Positions 20,047-28,574 of a stretch of DNA of 37,518 bases are shown here, in pieces. The position numbers and the translations under genes are program-made. The first letter of the stretch is position 1. Each line of letters begins with the position of its first letter. Origin of the DNA: Candidatus Baldrarchaeota archaeon (GTDB lineage Archaea; Asgardarchaeota; Baldrarchaeia; Baldrarchaeales; DXJG01); NCBI GenBank assembly GCA_016840485.1, contig JAEOSG010000009.1, positions 1 to 37,518 on the forward strand, read 5' to 3'. The notes under the pieces are model-generated. The model was given only the letters and a program-made list of their open reading frames with translations, did not search any database and was not told where the DNA came from.

Positions 20047-20058
20047 TTTGGCGCCAAT
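20047..20058. promoter_or_regulatory. TTTGGCGCCAAT element (10-bp palindrome TTGGCGCCAA), candidate operator
   Basis: GC-rich palindrome in an AT-rich intergenic region, ~115 nt upstream of the E2F-like gene start (19932, minus strand). Confidence 0.4.
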
Positions 20059-20328
20059 TTCAATTTTGGTAGAAATAGATATTACAACTTTAAAAAGACT
20101 TTAACTTAAATTTCAAATTTTACCTATTAGTCGAAATGAATCACATTAGAGTTGTAAGCTTCACTTGAAACGAACTAATGTATAAATGTTGCTTTAAACT
20201 TGTTTTGCAAAATCAAATCGAGTTAACGTTTGAGTTAATCGTTGCTCAACTACGAATATTAGTCAAGTATTACCTAGCAATTTATTGGTGATTTACCCAC
20301 TTTAAAGAGCCTACAAAACGATGAGGAT

Positions 20329-20946
20329 ATGGGATTTAAATTGGCTTGGCTCCTAAGACTGTTTGGAAGAAAGAAGAGAAGATTAGTTTTAGGTATCTAT
20401 GGCGCGCCAAATGTTGGAAAGACGACGCTAGCAAATAGAATAGCGAAAGATTGTGGCGTTGAACCAAAAGGAATAGTTTCGGAGATACCGCATGAAACCA
20501 GGATAGTAGAGAAGGTAGAGGAACTTAGTTTAAATGTGGATGGAAAAGTTCTTCAAATGACTGTTTTAGATATGCCTGGTTTGGCAACGAAAATAAATTA
20601 TCGAGACTTTTTAAATTACGGTTTAAGCGAGGAAGAGGCAGTAAAGAGGGCTAAAGAAGCGATAAAAGGGATAATAGAGGCTGTAAAGTGGCTAGACAAT
20701 GTAAATGCAGCTATCGCTGTGATTGATTCAACTAAAGTTCCCTATGATCAGGTAAATATTATGTTAATTGGGAATTTAGAGGCTAAAGGTATACCTGTGA
20801 TTATTGCTGCGAATAAAATAGATTTACCTGAGGCTAGACCGCATTTAATAAAGGAGGTTTTTCCTAATCATGAAGTGATTCCTATTTCAGCTTTAACAGG
20901 TCAAAACATGGATAAGCTTTATGAAGCTTTGGTAAAAATTGCTTGA
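20329..20946 (+). CDS. Era-like small GTPase
   Basis: GAPNVGKTT, DMPG, NKID, SAL; DUF2073 gene follows after ~10 nt. Confidence 0.9.
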   Translation: MGFKLAWLLRLFGRKKRRLVLGIYGAPNVGKTTLANRIAKDCGVEPKGIVSEIPHETRIVEKVEELSLNVDGKVLQMTVLDMPGLATKINYRDFLNYGLSEEEAVKRAKEAIKGIIEAVKWLDNVNAAIAVIDSTKVPYDQVNIMLIGNLEAKGIPVIIAANKIDLPEARPHLIKEVFPNHEVIPISALTGQNMDKLYEALVKIA

Positions 20947-20955
20947 GGTGTCTGT

Positions 20956-21279
20956 GTGAAAATAGATTTCATTTCTAAAAATGCCTTAAAGCGGCTTAAA
21001 ACAAGGGAAAAGATAGATATGATATTAAGATTGGTGAAGAATAATACAATAATAGTGTTGGAGGGAAATTTATCTCCAGGAGAACAAATAGAACTAGTTA
21101 AAGAAACTATGAGGCAGATAGATCCGCTAAGCTTTATTGGAATCGAAATTATTGATTTTACTAATGCAGAAAAGTATGGAGCTGCAAAGAACACCGCCTC
21201 GCTTACGATAATAGCGCCCGGAGGAAAAGTTGAAGTTATAAAGAAAACGCCTAATTATCTCTCAATGCAGGTTTCTTAA
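20956..21279 (+). CDS. DUF2073 family protein
   Basis: MKIDFISKNALKRLKTREKIDMILRLVKNNTIIVLEGNLSPGEQIELVKETMRQIDPLSFIGIEI; archaeal DUF2073 is known next to this type of GTPase. Confidence 0.82.
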   Translation: MKIDFISKNALKRLKTREKIDMILRLVKNNTIIVLEGNLSPGEQIELVKETMRQIDPLSFIGIEIIDFTNAEKYGAAKNTASLTIIAPGGKVEVIKKTPNYLSMQVS

Positions 21280-21328
21280 CTTTTTATCTTTGTTTTAAAG
21301 CAGCTTGTGATTGAAAAAATAAAAGTTT

Positions 21329-21658
21329 TTAGGGAAGTTGCATGGTTTGATATTCTTTCCATAGTTTCATGTAGTCTATTTTTCCAACGCTTGTTTTTGG
21401 CAGCGTATCTACGAATACGAATTTGTCTGGTATCCACCATTTAGCTATTTTTCCTTGTTCAACTGCTTTTGTTAAATATTTTCTGAACTCGTCTTCTGCT
21501 GGTGGTTTTTCTTTATATTCTGGGTTTAAAACTATTAGGGCTACTGGCCTTTCTCCCCATTTTGAGCTTGGAACACCTATTACAGCTACTTCCGATACTG
21601 CTGGGCGCATGGACAATAGGTCTTCTATTAGTAGGTGTGGTATCCATTCTGAACAGTC
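21329..21658 (-). pseudogene. C-terminal remnant of an AMP-forming acyl-CoA synthetase
   Basis: SEWIPHLLIEDLLSMRPAVSEVAVIGVPSSKWGERPVALIVLNPEYKEK...GKIAKWWIPDKFVFVDTLPKTSVGKIDYMKLWKEY; a stop lies just upstream and no adenylation-core motifs were found further upstream. Confidence 0.85.
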
Positions 21659-22105
21659 TTAGAGAGCAATTAGTTGCTTCACTGTTTTCGGGTGTAATTA
21701 GGTTTTTTGCGAGAGCTTTTGTGTGTGTAGGGGCGGTTCAAACCATTCTTTTTCAATCGAGCATACAACTTTTGCACTCGGCACATTTATACCTCCATAA
21801 GATGTAACAAGTTATTTATATTAGATAGTATTGTTGTTCGATTTTAAAACTTAAATATCTCGTTAAGTTTATTGACGACTGCAGAGATGTAAAATTTTAA
21901 TGCGTCTCCGCGTAGCATTTTAAGGCTTAATTTTGCGAAAATTTCAAAATTGAAATAGTTTTAAAAAGGGTTGTTATAACGTAGTTATAACATTTTCTAG
22001 TGCGAAAAAGTATTTAGACACATGTTTACTGCCTTCACTTAGCACGAGTGCGTCCCAACATAACATTCTAAACAATAGTGCGATGTATTCAAAGCTTCAA
22101 TAGGT

Positions 22106-22360
22106 GTGTTTACATTGAGAAAATCAATAAGTTATCGAGTAGAAGACGGAGAAGACAAGTCTTGCATATTTGTGAAAAGCTTGAACACCTTTAATGAAAA
22201 TGAGGTTATTGTCTGTTTTGATAAAAAGAAAAGCGAGTTCATCTTTATGCTTGGAACTGAAAGTATATGGCTTTCTCTCAAAGAAATAAAAGAATTAATA
22301 GATACTTTGCAAAACTGGGTTAAAGAAATTGAAAAAATAGCTGCAAAAGGAAAAGATTAA
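22106..22360 (+). CDS. Small conserved-looking protein, unknown function
   Basis: 84 aa with balanced composition, GTG start; convergent with the 22396 wHTH gene. Confidence 0.6.
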   Translation: MFTLRKSISYRVEDGEDKSCIFVKSLNTFNENEVIVCFDKKKSEFIFMLGTESIWLSLKEIKELIDTLQNWVKEIEKIAAKGKD

Positions 22361-22395
22361 ATTGTGAGCTATTAGTTCTTAGAAAATGGTGGCTT

Positions 22396-22650
22396 TTACA
22401 CTGCTTCCCAGTAGATTTTTGGTCTTCCTCTTTTCTTTCTTTCTTCAGGTTTTTTTATTACTTTTTTCTGCAATAAGAGTTTTGAAAGCTTGTCGTAAAT
22501 CGTTGTTCTTGGTAGTCCCGTTATTTTTGCCAGTTGGTCTCTTGTTAGGGGACCGTGCTTTTTAAGTATTTCAAGGAGTTCCTCTTCTTTCATTTTCATC
22601 CCTCCTTTAAAGGTTAATGTTAACTTCGCGTATTTTGACGGAATTTTCAC
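22396..22650 (-). CDS. Mini winged-helix DNA-binding protein (paralog of 19135 ORF)
   Basis: MKEEELLEILKKHGPLTRDQLAKITGLPRTTIYDKLSKLLLQKKVIKKPEERKKRGRPKIYWEAV; the likely start is the internal ATG of MKMKEEE, near 22594-22600. Confidence 0.82.
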   Translation of the reverse strand: MKIPSKYAKLTLTFKGGMKMKEEELLEILKKHGPLTRDQLAKITGLPRTTIYDKLSKLLLQKKVIKKPEERKKRGRPKIYWEAV

Positions 22651-23032
22651 TGCGGATCTTCTACGTTTTGTTTCAATCTATTTCTTTCATTTGGGGTAAT
22701 TGCGTTCCAATTTTTAATGCATAAGTATTATTTAAATTATGCGTTGTAGCCCACATTAACATCCAACTTTTATTTATTTCATTTTTAAAGGTTCTGAAAA
22801 TAAAAGAGTTGAGAATTTCGCAGTAGATTAGTCATCATCATACTACATAATGAGTTATTATAAAATGTTGTTTTCATCGCTTTACGACAAAAATAAATAT
22901 TTCCTTAACTTTACAACAGCCAGTCAAAAACTAGAAGAATTTTTGTCCACACTCCATGATTAAACGAATTGTAATAAACCTTTGTAGATGAAACATTTTT
23001 AGGCTTACTAGTTTAATACATTATGGGGAGGG

Positions 23033-24334
23033 ATGAAAATGAGTTCCGAATTATATGTCGATATTTTTACTAATGGTATTATTGGACCCAATGTGAAGAT
23101 GCTTGGACCTGTTGCTGACGGTGGAAGAATAACGTTTTTAACTGCTCCTGGCTGCTGGGGTCCAATGATCACTCCAACGTTAAGAGGTGGCCACGAGGTT
23201 TGTACTCCTGTCACTGTTGAAAATGCTGATATTGGCGATGCTGTTGTTATTTACATCGAGGAAATTAAAGTTAAATCTAAGGCTGCGTCATCCGGTGTAG
23301 ATGAAAGTGTTGAAGGAACGTTTGTCGGTGATCCTTATGTTGCTAAAAGATGCCCAAAATGTAGAGAGCCTTGGCCTGAATTTAACGTTGAAGGTATTGG
23401 GCAAGAAGCTATAAGATGCAAAAATTGCGGTGAAGTCACATCGCCGTTTAGGATGATTCACGGTTACACCATGGTTTTTGACGAGAATAGAAGTTTTGGA
23501 TTGACAGTTGACGAGAAATTAGCCGAAGAAATAGCTAGAAAGACTCATGAGTATTCAGCTTTACCTGAAAAGTCAAAACAGGTTCCAATACTGGTTTTCG
23601 GTAAAGCCGATATCGTAGGTTTAGCTTCAAGAGTTAGACCTTTCATGGGACAGCTTGGAACTGTACCTGCGGTTAACATTCCTGATTCACATAATGCAGG
23701 AGACTTCGGATCGTTTCTTATAGATGCCCCACATCCGTATAGAATTACTAAGGAACAGTACGAAAGGGATTTAACTGATGGACATTTAGATGTCGATTCG
23801 GTTAGAGCTGGGGCAATTTTGATTGCTCCAGTTAAGGTTAAGGGTGCGGGAATTTATGCTGGAGATGCTCATGCTATGCAAGGTGATGGCGAAGTTGCAG
23901 GACACACCACCGACATAACCGCTGAAGTCAAAGTTAAAGTTGAAGTGCTTAAAGATTTTAGTCTCGATGGCCCAATTTTGCTGCCGTTAGAGGAAGATTT
24001 ACCACCTTTAGCTAAGCCTTGGCGTAAAGATGAATGGGATCAAATAACCAGTTTAGCTAAAAAGTATGATATTGAACCTGAACCGGTTGCTCCAGTTCAA
24101 ATTATTGGCTCCGGTCCAACAATTAATGATGCAGCAGCCAACGGATTTCAAAGAGCAGCAAAACTATTTAACATTGGTGTTGAAGAAGTTCGTAATAGGG
24201 TTACAGTTACCGGAGCGGTTGAAATCGGAAGATTACCCGGGATAGTTCAAGTAAGTATGCAAGTCCCGATTAGAATACTTGAAGAACTAGGCATAGCAGA
24301 CCTGGTAACAAAACATTACAAGCTACCATACTAG
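23033..24334 (+). CDS. Acetamidase/formamidase family protein with zinc-ribbon insertion
   Basis: GGRITFLTAPGCWGPMITPTLRGGHEVCTPVTVENADIGD; NIPDSHNAGDFG; GAGIYAGDAHAMQGDGEVAGHTTDI; CPKC...CKNC insertion. Confidence 0.92.
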   Translation: MKMSSELYVDIFTNGIIGPNVKMLGPVADGGRITFLTAPGCWGPMITPTLRGGHEVCTPVTVENADIGDAVVIYIEEIKVKSKAASSGVDESVEGTFVGDPYVAKRCPKCREPWPEFNVEGIGQEAIRCKNCGEVTSPFRMIHGYTMVFDENRSFGLTVDEKLAEEIARKTHEYSALPEKSKQVPILVFGKADIVGLASRVRPFMGQLGTVPAVNIPDSHNAGDFGSFLIDAPHPYRITKEQYERDLTDGHLDVDSVRAGAILIAPVKVKGAGIYAGDAHAMQGDGEVAGHTTDITAEVKVKVEVLKDFSLDGPILLPLEEDLPPLAKPWRKDEWDQITSLAKKYDIEPEPVAPVQIIGSGPTINDAAANGFQRAAKLFNIGVEEVRNRVTVTGAVEIGRLPGIVQVSMQVPIRILEELGIADLVTKHYKLPY

Positions 24335-24372
24335 TGGAAATGTGAAAATAATACAAAGTAATACTTAGTTTA

Positions 24373-24427
24373 GAGACTGTGGTAAATTGCAAGATTCACG
24401 CATCTTCATTTATTTTTAAGCAGTCTC
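24373..24427. other. Nested stem-loop (7-bp outer stem, 5-bp inner hairpin), possible structured RNA or 3' element
   Basis: GAGACTG (24373-24379) pairs with CAGTCTC (24421-24427); inner AAGAT-TCACGC-ATCTT (24391-24406). Downstream of the 23033 gene. Confidence 0.4.
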
Positions 24428-24551
24428 CGTACGCCTTGTTGGAATCAGATGATTTCAAGGAAAATGATCGCTAAAATAACTGCTAGGACTAAGAAGACTT
24501 AGAGGCCATATTAACATAAATCGTGTCACTTTGCTGAGCTTAATTTTATAT

Positions 24552-25295
24552 TTAATCCATGTAGTATCCGCCGTTTATGTCTATAACTTCTCCCGTTACA
24601 TAGTCGCATTTTATTAGGAATATTACCGCTTCCGCAACTTCTTCTGTTTTACCAAATCTTCCCATAGGAACTCTGCTCAATATTATTTTTCTTCGCTCCT
24701 CTGAGATGCTTTGAACCATTTCTGTTTCTATCGGCCCTGGGGCAATCGCGTTAACGGTTATGTTGTATTTTAATAGTTCTTGTGCAAGGGAAAATGTCAT
24801 TCCTATTATTCCTGCCTTGGATGCTGCGTAGTGTGGTCCTACCGTGCCTCCCATTTTCCCTGCAACTGAAGATATGTTAATTATTTTTCCTTCTCGATTC
24901 TTTATCATAACTGGAACTACTGCTTTTGTGCAGTTGAAAACTCCGGTGAGGTTTACTGCGAGGATTTTCTCCCACTCCTCTAAGGGAATGTCGAATATTG
25001 AGTAGTGCTGTGGAATTATTCCTGCATTGTTTACGAGGATATGGATCGTGTTAAAGTCTTCAACTATTTTTCTAACCATTTCTTCTACTTGCTGATAGTT
25101 TGAAACATCTGCCTGATATATTTTAGCTTCTACTCCATATTTTCTTGCTTCCATTGCGACTTTTTCAGCCTTTTCCCTGTTTTTCAAATAGTTTATTGCA
25201 ATGTTTGCTCCTTCCATAGCTAAACGCAATGCTATTGCTTTCCCTATCCCCCTACTAGAACCCGTAATAAGAGCCACCTTATTCTTTATTTTCAC
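24552..25295 (-). CDS. Short-chain dehydrogenase/reductase (FabG-like)
   Basis: ITGSSRGIGKAIA, LVNNAGI, ISSVAGKMGGTVGPHYAASKAGI, GPIETEM. Confidence 0.94.
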   Translation of the reverse strand: MKIKNKVALITGSSRGIGKAIALRLAMEGANIAINYLKNREKAEKVAMEARKYGVEAKIYQADVSNYQQVEEMVRKIVEDFNTIHILVNNAGIIPQHYSIFDIPLEEWEKILAVNLTGVFNCTKAVVPVMIKNREGKIINISSVAGKMGGTVGPHYAASKAGIIGMTFSLAQELLKYNITVNAIAPGPIETEMVQSISEERRKIILSRVPMGRFGKTEEVAEAVIFLIKCDYVTGEVIDINGGYYMD

Positions 25296-25379
25296 TTCTC
25301 ATCCACCTCTTATGATGTAAGGAAGTTTATAGGTTGCTGTTTCTGATTTCTTTTGGTAAAAATATAACAATAATAAATT

Positions 25380-25622
25380 TTGATCAAGCTTTCTTTTTCA
25401 ATTCTATGGGTTACCGTCTACGGTAATGATTTAAAATTAAGTAAAATGAAAAAGATTGGAACGGGCATTTTATTAGGTTTGTTTGTCCTTTTCTTAACAT
25501 GTATCGGTACTTTTATCCCCTATTTGCTTTTGAGTTCTTTGATGCGTTTTCTATTGTGGTTAATTCCCTTTACTTTAAAGATTTTACAAGCTGAAGGACT
25601 GATTAAAAAGAAACAATGTTAA
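25380..25622 (+). CDS. Small membrane protein, possible
   Basis: Hydrophobic C-terminal two-thirds (MKKIGTGILLGLFVLFLTCIGTFIPYLLL...); the likely start is the internal ATG of MKKIG at 25447. Confidence 0.45.
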   Translation: MIKLSFSILWVTVYGNDLKLSKMKKIGTGILLGLFVLFLTCIGTFIPYLLLSSLMRFLLWLIPFTLKILQAEGLIKKKQC

Positions 25623-25961
25623 AAAGAAAGTTGCAACACGATCTATTATAACATTCCAGTTCATTGCATAAAGAAACATTATCAGCAAAAATGACAGTCA
25701 AAAGACCTAGCTGTACTAGTACATCCAAGTTCTTTAATAAGGTCTTCACAAGTTATCAAGTTTTTACTAATTTCAAATGTCCTTAACTAAAAAGAACTGA
25801 ATACAATGTTCTTTGCATCTTTCTAACACTATCTTTTAGATCTTCACTAATTATATTTAAGCCGCTTCATGTGCAATGATTTCTTAGTGTTATAAGGATT
25901 GGTTAGTTTTAAAAAGTTAAAAAGGAATATTAGACAAAAACAATGGTTTGTGATTTAGGTA

Positions 25962-26396
25962 ATGAGAGATGAAAATAACGAACTGATTAAGATAGGCAAA
26001 GAAGTTTTTGAGAAAATTGGAAAGAGAATTGGAATAGAATATGCTATTATTTTTGGTTCCGCTGTTAAGGGAACTTTGAGCGCTGAGAGCGATGTTGATA
26101 TCGCAGTAAAATTTAAGAGCCTCCCAAAACACTCAGGAACCTTATTAAAAACAATATTGAAAATTAAGGACTTACTTGAGGAAAAAATGAGGAGAGAAGT
26201 TGACATTGTGATTTTAAATAGGTCAAGTTTAGGTTTATGGTACGAGGTCTTTTCTACTGGTAAACCAATGTATGTCCTAAGTGAAGAAGACTTTTTGAAG
26301 GATAAAGTACGAGTAATAAAACAGTATCTTGATTTTAAATATTACATCGACAAACATTTCAAGGAAAAGGTTGAGAGGATTATTTATGGTGAGTGA
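25962..26396 (+). CDS. mntA: MntA-type minimal nucleotidyltransferase (antitoxin)
   Basis: FGSAVKGTLSAESDVDIAV (GSx10DxD) with downstream VDIVIL; overlaps a HEPN gene. Confidence 0.88.
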   Translation: MRDENNELIKIGKEVFEKIGKRIGIEYAIIFGSAVKGTLSAESDVDIAVKFKSLPKHSGTLLKTILKIKDLLEEKMRREVDIVILNRSSLGLWYEVFSTGKPMYVLSEEDFLKDKVRVIKQYLDFKYYIDKHFKEKVERIIYGE

Positions 26397-26804
26397 AAGT
26401 ACTTTAAGAAAAGTTGAAAGATTTGAACAGGGAATTAAACTACTTTAAGAAATAGCTGAAGTAAGCTTAGAAGAATATTTAAGAGATATTAAGCTGCAAT
26501 CAATAGTTGAAAGAAACCTTCAGATATGCATAGAAGTCATAATAGATTTATCTAACGTGATCATCTCAAAAAAAGGTTTTAGAATACCTTCCACCTATAA
26601 GGAAACCGTAGAAATATTGAAAGAAAATAAAGTTCTAGAAAAAGAATTTGCAAAAAATTAGCGAGCCTTGTAGGATTGCGAAATATAATAGTCCATATGT
26701 ATGCCGACATAAAATCCGAAATAATCCATGAAAACTTAAGAGAAATAATAAATGTTTTAAAAGAAGCTTTAAAAACACTTTTAAAATACTGTGAAAAAAA
26801 ATAA
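26386..26804 (+). pseudogene. hepT: HepT/DUF86 HEPN toxin, disrupted by an in-frame TAA and a frameshift
   Basis: MVSESTLRKVERFEQGIKLL*EIAEVSLEEYLRDIKLQSIVERNLQICIEVIIDLSNVIISKKGFRIPSTYKETVEILKENKVLEKEFAK(fs)KLASLVGLRNIIVHMYADIKSEIIHENLREIINVLKEALKTLLKYCEKK; RNIIVHMY is the HEPN RX4HXY motif. TAA at 26446-26448; shift in the A-run near 26652-26657. Confidence 0.87.
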
Positions 26805-26958
26805 AATCGATCCTTAGACAGAAAAGCTCTTAACAAATGATTATATGTAATTAGTTAAGCTTTGCAAGAAGATTGTTTTCTCGGTACTTTGCTTTTTCTC
26901 TTCTTTCGAAAAGAAAAATTGAAAATAGATTAAAATTTTTGTTATTTGGTTACTATTT

Positions 26959-28419
26959 TTATTTTGATGGTTCTGGTATGTCTTCTTTTTTGATTCCTGC
27001 GAGTTTTGCTGCGTATTCCATGTATTGTTTCCATTTTGCTGTTGCGCGTATCATGAGTTTTGCTGCTGCAGGAGAACCTCCTCCGTGCATACAGCCAGGT
27101 ATTCCTGCACCGCAAGTTAACCATTGAATTAAATATGCGATTCTTGCTCTTGCTTCTCCTGGGGATGCAGCTGTAAGATATTTTTCTAGTAGTTTTCCAT
27201 ATTCTTCGTTTTTGAAGTCTTTCCATGAGGGCATGCAGCCTGTTTCTCCTATTCCTCCAGCGATGTCCTCACATAGAACCTTTGTTTCATAGGGTAAAGT
27301 TGCTACATGTACCTTGTTTACGTTTGCTAGCAACGCGTCGGGTATCCATGCACCGGATGGATGCTTCTCGCCTAAAGTTGCAGCAGCCACACCTAGACCG
27401 TAGGTTGTCTCGTTATTGATGACCATTTTGATTAATTGCTCTCGAAACGTTCTTTCAGATAGGCCGTTAGCTCTTGCTATTAGAACTGCGGCTCCTACCA
27501 TTACGTCCCCTTGTCCTGCTACACATGAGCCTATTAGAGCTCTATAGGCTGATGTGAAGTATATTATTGCTTTAAGCGCGTATTTCCATTCTCCACACAT
27601 AAATACTCTTTCTTTTGGTATGAAGACGTCGTTGAAAAGTATCCATGCTTGTGTTATTCCTGTTCCAGTCGCTGGTAACTCATATCCGTCGCCTTCCAGT
27701 TCTCTTGCATCATCTGGATGTCTTGCTTCCACAATTGTTATTCCTTCAGCGTCTCTAGGCACTACGAAAGACACTGCGTAGTTTTTATCCTCTTCTCTTA
27801 AGCTTGTTGTTGGCATTACGAAGATTTCGTTTGCAGCGGCTACTCCTGCTATCATTACTTTTGCTCCACGTACAACTATGCCGTCATCCCGTTCCTCCAC
27901 TATGTGCAAATATAGGTCTGGGTCTTTCTGCTGTGATGGTGATAGTGCTCTGTTTCCTTTTGGATCTGTTAGGGCTCCTGCAACCGTTATAGCGTTTCGC
28001 TGCGCATACTCTAACCATTTTCTAAGTCTTTGATGGTAGTCTGTTCCCTCATTTTGATCTATTTCATAGGTGGTTGCCCACATTGATTGTAGACAGTTCC
28101 AGCCTACACATAGTGCTCCGGTGCATGTTCCCGTCAAATTATACATTAGTCGTTTGAATTTGCAGTTTTTTATAGCGTCTTCAGGTGTTTCCATGACTGT
28201 TAGCCATCGCATAACCTTTTCGCCTATTAGTTTAGATTCGGCCGTTACTAGGTCTTGGTATTTGGGGTCTTGTGCTGCTTCGAAAGCTTTTGCATGAGAG
28301 TTAACGCATCTTTTTGTTGCTGGATGTGTCGTTACATCTTCTATTAATTCGCCAAACTTGTAGATGTTTGGACGCATCTTCTTTAAGCTTTCTTTATATT
28401 GTTCAGGTGTTTTAATCAA
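26959..28419 (-). CDS. 4-hydroxyphenylacetate 3-hydroxylase (HpaB) / 4-hydroxybutyryl-CoA dehydratase family protein
   Basis: TTYEIDQNEGTDYHQR, DPKGNRALSPSQQKDPDLYLHIVEERDDGIVVRGAKV, LANVNKVHVATLPYETKVLCEDIAGG, MHGGGSPAAAKLMI. Confidence 0.9.
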   Translation of the reverse strand: MIKTPEQYKESLKKMRPNIYKFGELIEDVTTHPATKRCVNSHAKAFEAAQDPKYQDLVTAESKLIGEKVMRWLTVMETPEDAIKNCKFKRLMYNLTGTCTGALCVGWNCLQSMWATTYEIDQNEGTDYHQRLRKWLEYAQRNAITVAGALTDPKGNRALSPSQQKDPDLYLHIVEERDDGIVVRGAKVMIAGVAAANEIFVMPTTSLREEDKNYAVSFVVPRDAEGITIVEARHPDDARELEGDGYELPATGTGITQAWILFNDVFIPKERVFMCGEWKYALKAIIYFTSAYRALIGSCVAGQGDVMVGAAVLIARANGLSERTFREQLIKMVINNETTYGLGVAAATLGEKHPSGAWIPDALLANVNKVHVATLPYETKVLCEDIAGGIGETGCMPSWKDFKNEEYGKLLEKYLTAASPGEARARIAYLIQWLTCGAGIPGCMHGGGSPAAAKLMIRATAKWKQYMEYAAKLAGIKKEDIPEPSK

Positions 28420-28574
28420 AATGGAACCTCCTCCTCTAAATTTAGTTACAAACTGTTATTTGCATTTTACTTTCAGACTTCATAATATATTAACTTTTTA
28501 TGATAGTGGCTTCAAGGCTTCGGTAAACTAGAATACAGTAAACTAAAAAAGAAGAAATCAGAGTACATTAAACA

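Noticed and set aside
20400-20412. GGCGCGCC palindrome (GC-rich, similar to the 20047 element)
   Set aside because: Lies inside the GTPase Walker A coding region (Gly-Ala-Pro codons), so explained by coding sequence.
21502-21807. Plus-strand ORF over the acyl-CoA synthetase remnant
   Set aside because: Overlaps the antisense of a recognisable protein motif region; no independent support.
26579-26836. Minus-strand 85 aa ORF
   Set aside because: Antisense to the HepT remnant, which has a recognisable HEPN motif.
27804-27992. Leu-rich plus-strand ORF and neighbouring antisense ORFs over the HpaB/4-HBD gene
   Set aside because: Shadow ORFs of a strong minus-strand coding frame.
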